Source of the DNA: an uncultured Acetatifactor sp.
GTDB lineage: Bacteria > Bacillota > Clostridia > Lachnospirales > Lachnospiraceae
NCBI GenBank assembly: GCA_910589035.1
Contig: CAJUSI010000077.1
Coordinates: forward strand, 1 to 45,058
Direction of reading: 5' to 3'
Length of the DNA: 45,058 nucleotides
Made by a program: the position numbers and the translations under genes. Below the pieces are notes generated by a model. The model saw nothing but the letters and a program-made list of their open reading frames with translations, was not told the origin of the DNA and did no database searches. Shown in pieces: positions 1 to 8,499 of the stretch. Every line of letters starts with the position of its first letter. Position 1 is the first letter of the stretch.

Positions 1-61
1 CCGCTTTGTCGGCACCACTATGAATGAAAGGGGTTTACTGTGAGCCTCCGGCGGATGTGCA

Positions 62-130
62 GAAAACGGGAAAGGAAGATGTCACTTCGTGACCCCGTTT
101 TCGCACAGTTCAGCGCCGGAGCGCTGAACT
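62..130. repeat. Tandem stem-loops in intergenic DNA
   Basis: Two hairpins follow each other. The first pairs GAAAACGGG (62-70) with CCCGTTTTC (94-102) and encloses a small GTCAC/GTGAC hairpin (81-93). The second pairs AGTTCAGCG (107-115) with CGCTGAACT (122-130) around a 6-nt loop. Flanking bases 35-44 and 139-149 share an imperfect TTTACTGTGA / AAACTGTGA direct repeat. No gene covers bases 1-180. It may be the end of a dispersed repeat or a terminator belonging to a gene outside the window. Confidence 0.5.
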
Positions 131-182
131 TTCATAGTAAACTGTGACATACTATTGTCATAATTTCCCTGATATCATAAAT

Positions 183-314
183 TATAGTCTCTTGGAATCT
201 TCTGGCAGAAAACGGCGGTTTCCAATTCGGGTTTTCCGTATAAGGCGGAGGATTTATCAAAATGCTGTCTTGGAAGCCGCATAAAATAAGGTTTAGAGAT
301 TCCGAGAGTATATA
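183..314. mobile_element. MITE-like element, copy 1
   Basis: The left end (183-198, TATAGTCTCTTGGAAT) and right end (299-314, ATTCCGAGAGTATATA) are imperfect inverted repeats about 100 bp apart. The same terminal motif bounds a second element at 30040-30190, and there the sequence just inside and outside the right end is nearly the same (AGAGATTCCGAGAGTATATA followed by an A-rich tract and GGAGG). No transposase is encoded. Both copies end directly upstream of a start codon, so the right end may carry promoter or leader functions. Calling it a MITE is an inference from the termini and the two copies. Confidence 0.45.
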
Positions 315-338
315 AATTAAAAAACGGAGGATTATATC

Positions 339-610
339 ATGGAACAAAACATCAAGAGACTGCCGACACACTGCGGCGACGAAACCTGTCCTTCCTGCGT
401 CATAGCAGGCGACTATATCTACCTTGCACACCATGCCGGAGGATTTGAGAGGAGAGAGATACGGCATCAGATGAGGGTTACTTTTGAAAGAGTAAAAAGT
501 ACGCTGGCAGCTGCTTTCCGGCGAGAATGACATCTACCAGCAGGTTTCTGGATCCGGAATGTTTATGCATGATCGATGGAGTAGCATACAAAAGGAAGGA
601 ACGGACCTGA
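339..610 (+). pseudogene. RidA-family gene remnant (internal deletion and frameshift)
   Basis: A good start (GGAGG, then ATG at 339) opens a frame that stops at 530 after 63 residues. Its N-terminal part (VIAGDYIYLAHHAGGF, then QMRVTFERVKSTLAAA) resembles the first half of RidA/YjgF enamine deaminase-like proteins. From about 518 another frame (codons in phase with the TGA at 608-610) reads PARMTSTSRF and CLCMIDGVAYK, which resembles the RidA C-terminus. About 40 residues of the middle are missing between the two parts, and the halves are out of frame. I infer an internal deletion near 512-518. The 63-residue product would lack the usual C-terminal active-site part, so it is probably not functional. 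Assignment to RidA is from pattern memory, without a search. Confidence 0.6.
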
Positions 611-639
611 GGCCATAGACTTTATACGGCATTTCTAAA

Positions 640-662
640 TCCGCCCCGGTCTTTGGGGCGGA
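640..662. terminator. Bidirectional terminator-like hairpin
   Basis: TCCGCCCC (640-647) pairs with GGGGCGGA (655-662) around a 7-nt loop, followed by ATTT. It lies between the convergent ridA remnant and the kinase gene ending at 700, as expected of a shared terminator. Confidence 0.6.
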
Positions 663-699
663 ATTTCCGCATCACTGTCGGCTATACATGCTGATCTTT

Positions 700-1704
700 C
701 TACAGACTTCCCAATAATTTCTGCAGTTCCGCCTTTCTGCTTTTTATCACCTGCTCCCTGTACGCCTCCTCAAATCTATAAGTCTCTATCACAAGATTTA
801 AATCCATATATATCCTGTATAATTTCATCCGAATCCTGTCATTATGGGTTACTTCCAGCCCGGCGCCGGCCGCCTCGCTGTATCCTTCTATAAATGCCTC
901 TTCCCCGGCAATATCACCATATATTCCAAAGGCGGCAATAAAATCCGCATATGGATCCCCATAAAAGGCTCTCTCGAAATCCATAATGCCGCTTATTCTA
1001 TATTCCTCCCCTTCTTTCCTGAGAAATACATTCCCCGCCCACAGGTCAAAATCCACCAAACGCGGCTCTTTTACCTCATCCAATATCCCCCTGTGCCGCT
1101 CTACTGTCAGCCGGATGTCCTTATACGGCAGATCGTATCTCCGACGCCTGCCGTCCTCCATCATGTTGTCCATCATGAAACGGAACGCTTCGAACCATGT
1201 GTCAAAACGCCACGCCCTGTCTTCCTTTATATAGCCGAAATAATCCCCCTTCACCGAATGCATCAGCGCATTATATCTGCCCAACTCTCTTTTCAGCTTT
1301 GCAAGATTGCCCGGCGTCGATTCCTTATAGCAATCTTTCCAAAGCATCCCTTCTATCCTGGAGAGAAAGAAACAGTCGCAGTCCACAATCTCCTGGGAGA
1401 AATCATGGCAAATCAGCTTCGGGATCGGTACGCCCTTTCCCTCCAGACGACGGTACACTTCCACCTCCGCTCTCATGATTTGGGATTCATAGGTAAGCAC
1501 ATCCGCGTCCCTGCTGAAGGAAAGCTTCAATATCATCTCCCTCCAGCCCATGACATCACCCCCGAAAGAAATCAGGTAAACCGCATTCATCATGCCGCCG
1601 TCCAGCGGCGTAATCCTGTCCACCGTCGCCTGGGAGCCAAAATTCCTTTCTATCAATTTCAATATCCTGCCTTCATCCAACTTGCTTTTCGTTGAACTTT
1701 CCAT
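700..1704 (-). CDS. Aminoglycoside phosphotransferase (APH)-like kinase
   Basis: Encodes about 334 residues of the APH/choline kinase-like fold, which transfers phosphate from ATP to small molecules in the cytoplasm. The N-lobe holds the family's GGMMNAVY segment and a lysine strand (MILKLSF). The C-lobe has DFDLWAGNVF in place of the usual HxDxxxxN catalytic loop; the catalytic Asp and the Asn are kept but the His is an Asp. It is followed by IMDFERAFYGDP, the metal-binding segment, with DFE instead of DFD. The start at 1704 is preceded by AGAGGAG at a 7-nt spacing; a GTG/ATG start further upstream (to 1740) is possible but lacks a good site. The gene is monocistronic and flanked by a hairpin (640-662) and a promoter (1842-1870). 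The substrate is unknown, and resistance should not be assumed. Confidence 0.8.
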   Translation of the reverse strand: MESSTKSKLDEGRILKLIERNFGSQATVDRITPLDGGMMNAVYLISFGGDVMGWREMILKLSFSRDADVLTYESQIMRAEVEVYRRLEGKGVPIPKLICHDFSQEIVDCDCFFLSRIEGMLWKDCYKESTPGNLAKLKRELGRYNALMHSVKGDYFGYIKEDRAWRFDTWFEAFRFMMDNMMEDGRRRRYDLPYKDIRLTVERHRGILDEVKEPRLVDFDLWAGNVFLRKEGEEYRISGIMDFERAFYGDPYADFIAAFGIYGDIAGEEAFIEGYSEAAGAGLEVTHNDRIRMKLYRIYMDLNLVIETYRFEEAYREQVIKSRKAELQKLLGSL

Positions 1705-1841
1705 ACCCATTCTCCTCTCTAAAATGAATACGGCCTGCAAATATCAGCCCTGATGTAAACTATCCCCGTCTTTCTAACTGATTGAAAATATACTGAGATT
1801 AACTTTTCTCCTGATTTTTTGCCTTACGATATTTTATCCTA

Positions 1842-1870
1842 ATTATACCAACGCCCGCCTCTCATTGAAA
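1842..1870 (-). promoter_or_regulatory. Sigma-A-type promoter for the APH-like gene
   Basis: Read on the minus strand, TTTCAA (1870-1865) and TATAAT (1847-1842) are separated by 17 bp. The predicted start of transcription is near 1835, giving a leader of about 130 nt. Confidence 0.5.
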
Positions 1871-1966
1871 TGGAATTTTCACACACAGCTTATGTACTAT
1901 TTTGATGCCCTTTTGATACTATTCTCAATCCTTCTCCTTGTCACTTTCTGTGGTCTATAGGCTTAG

Positions 1967-2062
1967 ATTGCATAACGCTGAACACTGCCTGATGTAATCA
2001 TTCGATGGAACCAGTCAGCGTTATGCAGTCTGGTTTCACGGCAAGTGAAATCGTTTAGCAGT
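1967..2062. repeat. Three-armed palindromic repeat, copy 1
   Basis: Arm A (TTGCATAACGCTG, to 1980) pairs with arm A' (CAGCGTTATGCA, 2016-2027). A second hairpin follows (TTTCAC 2034-2039 with GTGAAA 2045-2050), then a third arm, TCGTTTAGCAGT (2051-2062), which could also pair with arm A. Copies lie at 13297-13392 and 29953-30031. It is intergenic, upstream of the Rpn gene at 2360. Confidence 0.75.
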
Positions 2063-2214
2063 TTATCCCGCAGATTTTTCGTTATCTCTCATTTTCGTTT
2101 TTTGGAAATTTGAGGGGATTTTTCGGTGACTTTTCTGCCATTTTTTCTTGCCATTTCCCCCAAACCATGCTATTCTGAATACAGGCAAAGAAATCAGATT
2201 CTACAATCATCTGT

Positions 2215-2230
2215 AAGACCGGTCGGTCTT
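2215..2230. terminator. Short hairpin followed by T-rich tract
   Basis: AAGACC (2215-2220) pairs with GGTCTT (2225-2230) around GGTC, followed by TCTGTATTTT. It sits in the 300-bp gap between repeat copy 1 and the Rpn gene. The rest of 2063-2359 holds no gene that I can support. Confidence 0.35.
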
Positions 2231-2359
2231 TCTGTATTTTCGAACTTCTTGCTGGGCGGGAGCCTATATCCCAAATGACACAACCCCACAAACCTAAGCA
2301 GGAAGGGAGGAATACAGCACCTTTCCTGCAAAATTTGCATCCAGAAAGGAAAGGTAAAG

Positions 2360-3664
2360 ATGGAAGAAAAGAAAAAAGCGGAAAACATGCAGGCGGAACG
2401 ACAAATCCGAGCCGCAGAAACAGCGAAGACGCCAAAGCAGCCTGAAGCGGCAAGCATGAAAACAGCAGTCAAAGAATTACAAAATACAAAGAAAATGACG
2501 ACATCTGCACAGCCTGGAATAGCAGTAAGTATCGAAGATGCGTCCGAAGAATTGCATGCCACAGAGAAAACGAAGACAGAATTGCAGCCTGAAAAAGAGG
2601 AATGCATCGAGGATGCAGTCAAAAAATCACAGGAAAAAGACCAGTCCGGTGTCAGTACGCCCCATGACAAAGGCTATAAAAAGAGTCTGTCCAGGCCGTC
2701 GGAATTCCTGCATTTCCTCAAAAAGTATGTGAAGGCGGACTGGATGATGACTCTTAAAGAGTCGGACCTGAGCCTTTGCGACAAAGAGATGTTGGAACGG
2801 GATTACGAGGGGAAGGAAGCGGATCTTCTCTACAGGGTCAGCATGCCGGCAGGCAGGGAGGTCTTCATCTTCATCTTGCAGGAGCTGCAGTCCTATGTGG
2901 ATTACACCATGATATTCCGCATTCTGGTATATGTGGTAAATACCCTGGTGAAGTATTTCCTGGATAAGCCGAAAAACGAGAGGGAGCAATCCAGGTTCCG
3001 GCTGCCGTCCATAATTCCGATTGTCTTCTACAACGGCCAGGAGCGATGGACGGCGGCAAGAAGCCTGCGGGAATACCAGAACAGCGGCGAATTGTTCGGC
3101 AGCCATATTCTGAACCTGGAATACTATCTGGTTAATCTGGCAGAGATCGAAGAAGAATATATTCTGTCTACGAATACGGTTCTGGACAATATCATGTACT
3201 GCGATAAATTCCGCAGCAAACTGGAGCTTGTGGGGGCCCTTCGCGCCGCATGCGGCAGAATCGATGAACTTGGCCTCCAGGCACGGGAAGAGTTCCGGAA
3301 CTGGGTAGAATTTATCCTGCTTTCAGTCTGCGGCAACAAAAAAGCTGTAGTGGAGGAGATCCTGAACTGGGCAGGTAACGGGGAGGACGACATGGCATTC
3401 AAGTATAACATTATCAGGGCCTTTGAAGATGAGCGGGCGGAAGGAATCGCAGAAGGTGAGAAAAAAGGCAGAACACTCAAATTAATCGGCCAGATCAGAA
3501 AAAAGATCCAGAAAAATAATTCTGTAGAAGAGATTGCAGATATGTTGGAAGAAGAGCCCGCTTTCATCAGTCCAATCTATGACCTGATCCAGATGCATCC
3601 CGACTGGGACGACGAGAAGATCAGCAACGAACTGAACGGATTGGAGAAAAACCTTCAGATATAA
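2360..3664 (+). CDS. Rpn family recombination-promoting nuclease / PD-(D/E)XK 'transposase'
   Basis: A 434-residue protein. Residues 1 to about 105 are a charged, Glu/Lys/Gln/Thr-rich stretch with imperfect internal repeats (KELQNTKK... and EELHATEK...), probably disordered. From about 108 the Rpn core begins with HDKGYKKSL, then YEGKEADLLYRV and FIFILQELQSYVD, the segments expected to carry the acidic PD-(D/E)XK residues. A helical middle and a C-terminal tail (EGIAEGEKKGR, then an HTH-like IADMLEEEPAFISPIYDLI) follow. Known relatives promote RecA-independent recombination and act as DNA endonucleases. The start has GGAAAGG 5 nt upstream. The Uma2 gene follows after 34 nt. A decayed copy of its 3' half lies at 12805-13264. 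Confidence 0.85.
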   Translation: MEEKKKAENMQAERQIRAAETAKTPKQPEAASMKTAVKELQNTKKMTTSAQPGIAVSIEDASEELHATEKTKTELQPEKEECIEDAVKKSQEKDQSGVSTPHDKGYKKSLSRPSEFLHFLKKYVKADWMMTLKESDLSLCDKEMLERDYEGKEADLLYRVSMPAGREVFIFILQELQSYVDYTMIFRILVYVVNTLVKYFLDKPKNEREQSRFRLPSIIPIVFYNGQERWTAARSLREYQNSGELFGSHILNLEYYLVNLAEIEEEYILSTNTVLDNIMYCDKFRSKLELVGALRAACGRIDELGLQAREEFRNWVEFILLSVCGNKKAVVEEILNWAGNGEDDMAFKYNIIRAFEDERAEGIAEGEKKGRTLKLIGQIRKKIQKNNSVEEIADMLEEEPAFISPIYDLIQMHPDWDDEKISNELNGLEKNLQI

Positions 3665-3698
3665 ACGTTTCAATCATCATATGACAGAAGGAGACATT

Positions 3699-4235
3699 AT
3701 GAGCGCATTAAATGTACAGATAACTGATATGGCAGGGGCATACATCGAACATTCCATGGTAATTTCCAACTTTCTGATTAAGGTAGGTAGCCAGATGCAG
3801 GACAGCCTGTGCAGAATATTCGGAGATAATGTACAATATAAATGGGAAGTAAACGGGGAAGATAAAACAGTCATCCCCGATGCTTCCATCAACTGCCGTT
3901 TCCGCAACAGGCGCGGCAATTCGTTTTTCAATAATCCGCGCTTTGTGATGGAAGTGCTCTCTCCATCCACCGAAAGCTATGATCGCGGAGAAAAGATGGA
4001 ATTATACCGTATCCAGGAAATCGATGAATATTGGATAGTAGATTGGAGAAAGAAGCAAGTAGAGATCTATGTTCTTGACTATGAACAGAACATCCCCAAA
4101 TATTATTTGTTTCATACAATTACAGAAAAAAACAAAGAGGATTTAAGGATTGTACATTTTCCAAATGTAAAAATGACATTTGATGAGCTGTTCAATGGCA
4201 TAGAATATGCGGCAGAGGATGAAAATATCACATAG
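3699..4235 (+). CDS. Uma2 family endonuclease (DUF820)
   Basis: About 178 residues of the Uma2 (DUF820) PD-(D/E)XK fold. The hallmarks are VIPDASINC (the PD of the active site), PRFVMEVLSPST (the E of ExK in the family pattern), DRGEKMELYR and IDEYWIVDW. Function is uncertain in the family; a nuclease is predicted. The start at 3699 is chosen because AGAAGGAG ends 4 nt upstream; an ATG at 3681 lacks such a site. The gene follows the Rpn gene closely, so two nuclease-fold genes may be co-transcribed. A strong hairpin follows at 4343-4380. Confidence 0.85.
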   Translation: MSALNVQITDMAGAYIEHSMVISNFLIKVGSQMQDSLCRIFGDNVQYKWEVNGEDKTVIPDASINCRFRNRRGNSFFNNPRFVMEVLSPSTESYDRGEKMELYRIQEIDEYWIVDWRKKQVEIYVLDYEQNIPKYYLFHTITEKNKEDLRIVHFPNVKMTFDELFNGIEYAAEDENIT

Positions 4236-4342
4236 CATTCAGCGAATACACAAGTCTGCAACTTTGTACTCAAGTATCACATATCAGAATGATTGAGTAT
4301 GAGAGGGGAGAAAGTCCACTGTCAGCAGACTTTCATATAATA

Positions 4343-4380
4343 AAAGAAACGGTGTAGTCCCTCGACCACACCGCTTTCTT
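4343..4380. terminator. Bidirectional rho-independent terminator
   Basis: GAAACGGTGT...GTC pairs with GAC..ACACCGCTTTC around a CCTC loop, flanked by A-rich and T-rich tracts (AAAA before, CTTTCTTTT after). It serves the convergent Uma2 gene (+) and solute-binding protein gene (-). Confidence 0.75.
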
Positions 4381-4444
4381 TTCATGCCAATGAAATTTCC
4401 GTCAAACATAGATTCTATTGACGATTCGGTACATACAAATCCGA

Positions 4445-6253
4445 TTATTTCACGGTATTCTCGTTCAGCATCGTAAGAATGCTGTCGAAATCCTGCTCGG
4501 TCTTACTCTTTACAGAGTTGACATACTCTTCCCAATCTGCATCGTTGTCAATATCCTTCTTGCCTTCGATGAAATCATTTGCCCAGGTAAGCACGTTCTT
4601 ATAGCAAACACCGCCCTGATTGAGCTGTGCTCTCATCTGCTGCTCTTCAGGAGTCAGATATACAACGGGGGGCTGATCCGCGGGAGCCATGGAATCTGCG
4701 CCGCCGATCACACTGGTCTCATTCCAGTAGTTGCCCTCATAGTAGCCATTGGCCTCGCTCCACCAGGGATCGATAGAGTTCGTGGAAGTAAGCATCATTG
4801 CATTGTAATCAAGCGGAACAAAAGGAATACCGCTGCGGCATACGCTGGAGCACATCAAACCATACTCTGCAGCCTTGGTGGGAACGCTTTCAGCGTTCAT
4901 GATATCGTCGATATAAGTCTTTTCGCCGTCCACTACATTATAGTGCTCACCCTCAATGCCCCAGTTCAGCAGCTGAACCATCTGATCGGAATACTGGAAG
5001 TCGATCATGGCCACAATATGCTCAGGATGCTCGGTCTCGGCATCGATGAAGATACCCATTCTCTTATTGGTGGTGCTCAGGGACTTTCCGGGAAGTCTGG
5101 AACCCCATTTCCATGCAGTTCCGTCAGGACCGTCGGGCAGGTATGCAAGACCCCACTCCATGGTATTTCCCTCAACATCCTTCAATGCGGTATTGAAAGC
5201 AGATACACTGCCGGACCAGAAGGAAGCGCAGATTACGGCTTTGCCTGTGGTAGCCTTCTCAAGATGCATATTCCAGTCGGTGGTAGCGTACTCGGGGTCG
5301 ATATAACCGCCTTCCCAGAGCTCATTCAGATAACGCAGCATGTCGCGGAAGTTATCCTCGATAGGGCCGTACACCCACTCGCTGCCGTTGTAATACTCGC
5401 TCTCCCAGGTATGAAAGATGCCGGCAAAACCGCGGATCATATCATAGGTTCCGTCCATGATAACATAGTCGGCATCAATGGAACCATCGTCGATCTTCGC
5501 CTTAATGTTTGCGCAAAGCTCCTTGAACTCATCCACATTGGTGGCAGGCGTCCAGTCATTGTCCTTCAGAATGTCAAAACGGTATGCAACCGTTGCAAAG
5601 GACTGCGCTCCCGTAATATTGTCGGGATTGTAGAAGCCGTCGATGAAGTAATACATGGAACCGTCTTCATTCTTTGCATAATCCTCTCCGCCGGGGCTTC
5701 CTGCCATATACTCAGGATAGTATACCAGATAATCGCTGTAATCCGCGATGTTCAGGATAACGCCCTCTTCGCCGTACTCTGCAAGGGAAGTACCTATGGA
5801 TGTGGTATTCACGTCGTTAAAATCGTTTGCTCCAAGCCATACATTCTCCTGATCCTGCAGATCCTTAAAGGAAGGCTGAATATCCCAGGTGATGTCCAGC
5901 TTGCAGCCAAGATAAGCTTCCATTCTCTCCTGCCAGAGCTGCTGAATTCTGGTGCCTGTGGAATCCGTTCCCCAGTTTGCCGTCCTCACCGTGATGGACA
6001 GGGTGTCCAATTCGGGAAGGTTCAATCCGTTTCCGGCTGCCGTAATCTCCGGGTCGTTCTTGTCCATGCTGGCGGTCTCGCCGCCCCCCTGGGACTCCTC
6101 GCTGGACTCTTCAGACGACTGCTCGTTGTTTGAACTCTGTTCGCTGGAGCCGGACTCACCCGTCTCGTCATTGCCGCAGCCTGCCAGAAGTCCCATGGAC
6201 ATCACGGTTGCCAGAGTAAGCGCCATTGCTTTTGTTGCACTTCTTCTCTTCAT
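4445..6253 (-). CDS. Extracellular solute-binding lipoprotein of a carbohydrate ABC transporter (LplA/YtcQ-like)
   Basis: A 602-residue lipoprotein. The signal peptide starts MKRRSATKAMALTL and ends in the lipobox LLAGC with Cys26 as lipidation site. A Ser/Glu-rich linker (about 30-60) is followed by a large type-1 sugar-binding fold. The length and the partner permeases match the LplA/YtcQ group, which binds oligosaccharides outside the membrane. AAGGAGG lies 5-6 nt before the ATG. It is the last gene of a minus-strand set permease-permease-binding protein, 116 nt after the second permease, with a hairpin between. The ligand cannot be read from the sequence; nearby fucosidase, esterase and GH127 genes suggest a plant or host glycan. 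Confidence 0.92.
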   Translation of the reverse strand: MKRRSATKAMALTLATVMSMGLLAGCGNDETGESGSSEQSSNNEQSSEESSEESQGGGETASMDKNDPEITAAGNGLNLPELDTLSITVRTANWGTDSTGTRIQQLWQERMEAYLGCKLDITWDIQPSFKDLQDQENVWLGANDFNDVNTTSIGTSLAEYGEEGVILNIADYSDYLVYYPEYMAGSPGGEDYAKNEDGSMYYFIDGFYNPDNITGAQSFATVAYRFDILKDNDWTPATNVDEFKELCANIKAKIDDGSIDADYVIMDGTYDMIRGFAGIFHTWESEYYNGSEWVYGPIEDNFRDMLRYLNELWEGGYIDPEYATTDWNMHLEKATTGKAVICASFWSGSVSAFNTALKDVEGNTMEWGLAYLPDGPDGTAWKWGSRLPGKSLSTTNKRMGIFIDAETEHPEHIVAMIDFQYSDQMVQLLNWGIEGEHYNVVDGEKTYIDDIMNAESVPTKAAEYGLMCSSVCRSGIPFVPLDYNAMMLTSTNSIDPWWSEANGYYEGNYWNETSVIGGADSMAPADQPPVVYLTPEEQQMRAQLNQGGVCYKNVLTWANDFIEGKKDIDNDADWEEYVNSVKSKTEQDFDSILTMLNENTVK

Positions 6254-6294
6254 AATTTTCCTCCTTATTTTTTCTCTTGCTTTATGTATATAAA

Positions 6295-6312
6295 GAAGCC
6301 CGATTCGGCCTC
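6295..6312 (-). terminator. Intercistronic hairpin before the binding-protein gene
   Basis: On the minus strand GAGGCC pairs with GGGCTTC (one G-U pair) around GAATC, followed by TTTATATA. Such hairpins between permease and binding-protein genes commonly set the different expression levels of the two; whether it terminates or protects mRNA is unknown. Confidence 0.4.
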
Positions 6313-6369
6313 CTCATACCGTTTTGTTAACCGGAAATCAAATCCGTTTCCGCCGGCCGTAAAGTCTCC

Positions 6370-7275
6370 TCAACCCTTAACCGCGCCGACCTGCATACCT
6401 TTTACAAAATATTTCTGCACGAAGGGATAAGCCAGCAGGATGGGACCCATGGTCATGATGATACAGGCGTACTGCACATTCAGATAATTCAGCTTACCGT
6501 TGTTGATCATATCGTTGGCATTCTGCATGGCGCCGATACCGTTGGCAAACACGATCCTGCGTAGCACCATCTGGATGGGCTGGCGGTCCTTATCCTTAAT
6601 GTAGAGCAGCGCAGGCATGTAGCTGTTCCACACTCCCACCACACAGAACATGCCGAAGGTTGCGTACAAAGCTTTGGACAGGGGCACATAAATTCTGGCC
6701 AGAATACCGAACTCGCTGGCGCCGTCGATCTTGGCCGCCTCCCGCAGATCCAGGGAAATCCCCTTGTAGAACGCCCTGTAGACGAACACGTTGTAGGCCG
6801 AGATGGCTCCGGGCAGGATCAGCGCCCATATGGTGTTAAAAAGCCCCAAATTCCTGATCAGCAGATAGCCGGGAACCATGCCGCCGCTGAAGAACATGGT
6901 GATCAGCAGGTAGATGGAGAGGGGCTTTTTCATCACGAAATCCGGTATCATCAGGACATAGGCCATCATGGATGTCAGAGTCAGGGAGAATACCACGCTC
7001 CCCGCGGCGATGACGATGGTGTTCCAATAGGCCTGAAATATATTCTCATCCTCAAAAAGCATCTCATAGCCGTCCAGGATAAAGTCCCTGGGGAAGAAGG
7101 TTACCTGCCCGGTGACGATTGCGCTGTTGCCGGAAAAGGAAATGGCAAGTACGTTCAAAAAAGGATAAATGAATACGATGGACAGAAGCCCCATCAGGAT
7201 GTACAGCACAACGTCAAAGGTCCTGCTTCCTATGTAAATCTTGCTCTTAACTTCTTTTTCTTTATTCCTAGCCAT
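6370..7275 (-). CDS. Carbohydrate ABC transporter permease (LplC/YtcP-like)
   Basis: A 301-residue integral membrane protein of the binding-protein-dependent permease family with about six hydrophobic segments, starting with TM1 near residues 20-42. The cytoplasmic EAA loop is present as EAAKIDGASEFGIL with the conserved Gly, which docks on the ATPase. The C-terminal FVKGMQVGAVKG is typical of the YtcP/LplC branch. GGAGG precedes the ATG by 7 nt. The gene lies 13 nt after the first permease gene and pairs with it as the heterodimeric channel. No ATPase gene is nearby, so a shared MsmX-type ATPase is likely (known for this family; inference here). Confidence 0.92.
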   Translation of the reverse strand: MARNKEKEVKSKIYIGSRTFDVVLYILMGLLSIVFIYPFLNVLAISFSGNSAIVTGQVTFFPRDFILDGYEMLFEDENIFQAYWNTIVIAAGSVVFSLTLTSMMAYVLMIPDFVMKKPLSIYLLITMFFSGGMVPGYLLIRNLGLFNTIWALILPGAISAYNVFVYRAFYKGISLDLREAAKIDGASEFGILARIYVPLSKALYATFGMFCVVGVWNSYMPALLYIKDKDRQPIQMVLRRIVFANGIGAMQNANDMINNGKLNYLNVQYACIIMTMGPILLAYPFVQKYFVKGMQVGAVKG

Positions 7276-7288
7276 GTATTTGCCTCCT

Positions 7289-8239
7289 TTACCACATGCT
7301 GTTTTCCGGACTCAGCTTGCGCGTAATGGCGTTGGCGCCGTAGACCAGAATGAAACATACAATCGACTGGAACAGGTTCACCGCCGTGGAGTAGGAGAAC
7401 CGTCCTTCCAGAATACCCACTCGGTACACATAGGTGGCAATGGTTTCCGTAGCCTCCATATTGGTGGAATTCTGCAGAAGCAGAATCTTGGTATAATCGC
7501 TGCTGAGCACATTGCCCACATTCATAATCAGCACGATGGTGATCGTCGGCATGATGGCCGGAATCGCGATATTCTTCATCTTCTGCCAGCGGTTGGCACC
7601 GTCGATATTTGCCACATCATAGAGGGAGGTATCCACATTGGTCAGAGCTGACAGATACAGGATGGAGCCCCAGCCTACCCCTTGCCAGACAGCAGACAGA
7701 ATATACATAATCATGAAGTTTGTGGGGCCCGCATTCAGGTTCACCCTCTCCAGATCAAACAGCACGCGGATATCGTTGAAGAAACCGTTCAGGGAGCAGA
7801 ATCCGTGAAGCATGGAGCATACCACCACTATGGAAATAAAGTGTGGAATGTAGGAAATGGTCTGCACAATCTTCTTATAAGTCTTTCCACGCATCTCGTT
7901 GATGAGAAGCGCGTAAACAATCGGAAGCGGAAAAGTAAACAGTAGAGTCAATGTACCGATCTTCAGCGTATTCCAGATAATCTTGGCACAATCCACATTC
8001 TTGAAAAATGTGAGAAAGTTCTGGTAAAACGGTTTAAGCCAGGCGCTCCCCCATACTCCCTTGGATCCCTTATAGTTCTTAAAAGAAATCAGGATGCCAT
8101 AGATGGGCACATATTGAAAGATAAAAATGAAAACCACCGGAAGCAACGCCATTAAAAACAACGCTCTCTGCCGGTAGGCGCGCGTCCAGAAGCTTTTCTT
8201 CGGGATCGCCACAACAGCTTTTTTTGATGCCTTTGCCAT
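7289..8239 (-). CDS. Sugar ABC transporter permease (LplB-like)
   Basis: A 316-residue permease, partner of the gene at 6370-7275. The lysine-rich N-terminus (MAKASKKAVVAIPKKSFW) is followed by TM1 near residues 28-48 and YVPIYGILISFKNY, a typical LplB element. The EAA loop reads DVANIDGANRWQKM. It is first in the minus-strand operon, with AGGGAGG upstream of the ATG. The operon is divergent from the YesMN genes across a 260-bp gap, which fits control of the transporter by that two-component system. Confidence 0.92.
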   Translation of the reverse strand: MAKASKKAVVAIPKKSFWTRAYRQRALFLMALLPVVFIFIFQYVPIYGILISFKNYKGSKGVWGSAWLKPFYQNFLTFFKNVDCAKIIWNTLKIGTLTLLFTFPLPIVYALLINEMRGKTYKKIVQTISYIPHFISIVVVCSMLHGFCSLNGFFNDIRVLFDLERVNLNAGPTNFMIMYILSAVWQGVGWGSILYLSALTNVDTSLYDVANIDGANRWQKMKNIAIPAIMPTITIVLIMNVGNVLSSDYTKILLLQNSTNMEATETIATYVYRVGILEGRFSYSTAVNLFQSIVCFILVYGANAITRKLSPENSMW

Positions 8240-8305
8240 ATTCTTCCTCCCTGTATAATTGATGATTTAACAAAAGATCTCAAGTTCTCTTTTATTATTA
8301 GTATT

Positions 8306-8334
8306 ATTTTAATGTGAATCTTACATTGTTTGAA
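8306..8334 (-). promoter_or_regulatory. Promoter for the permease/binding-protein operon
   Basis: On the minus strand TTCAAA (8334-8329) and TAAAAT (8311-8306) are 17 bp apart, about 70 bp before the ATG at 8239. The weak -35 box fits a promoter that needs an activator such as YesN. Confidence 0.4.
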
Positions 8335-8431
8335 TGGATAAAACCATGACGCTTTATGCAAATTTCACATATTTTTCACGCTGCATTTGTATAATATGTA
8401 ATTTTCTCATATTTCCTTAGTTTTTTACATA

Positions 8432-8459
8432 TTTTTGCCTGAAGGATATGTATTATAAT
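8432..8459 (+). promoter_or_regulatory. Promoter for the YesMN genes
   Basis: A consensus -10 TATAAT (8454-8459) lies 40 bp before the ATG at 8500. The -35 is poor (TTTTTG at 8432-8437, 16-bp spacing). The intervening region is very AT-rich. Confidence 0.45.
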
Positions 8460-8499
8460 AGAAAAGAAGAAATCAGGAAATAACTGTGGAGGAAATGGC

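Noticed and set aside
4418..6133. Long plus-strand open frame of 571 codons opposite the binding-protein gene
   Set aside because: It is antisense to a convincing lipoprotein gene, has no ribosome binding site or family match, and arises from codon bias.
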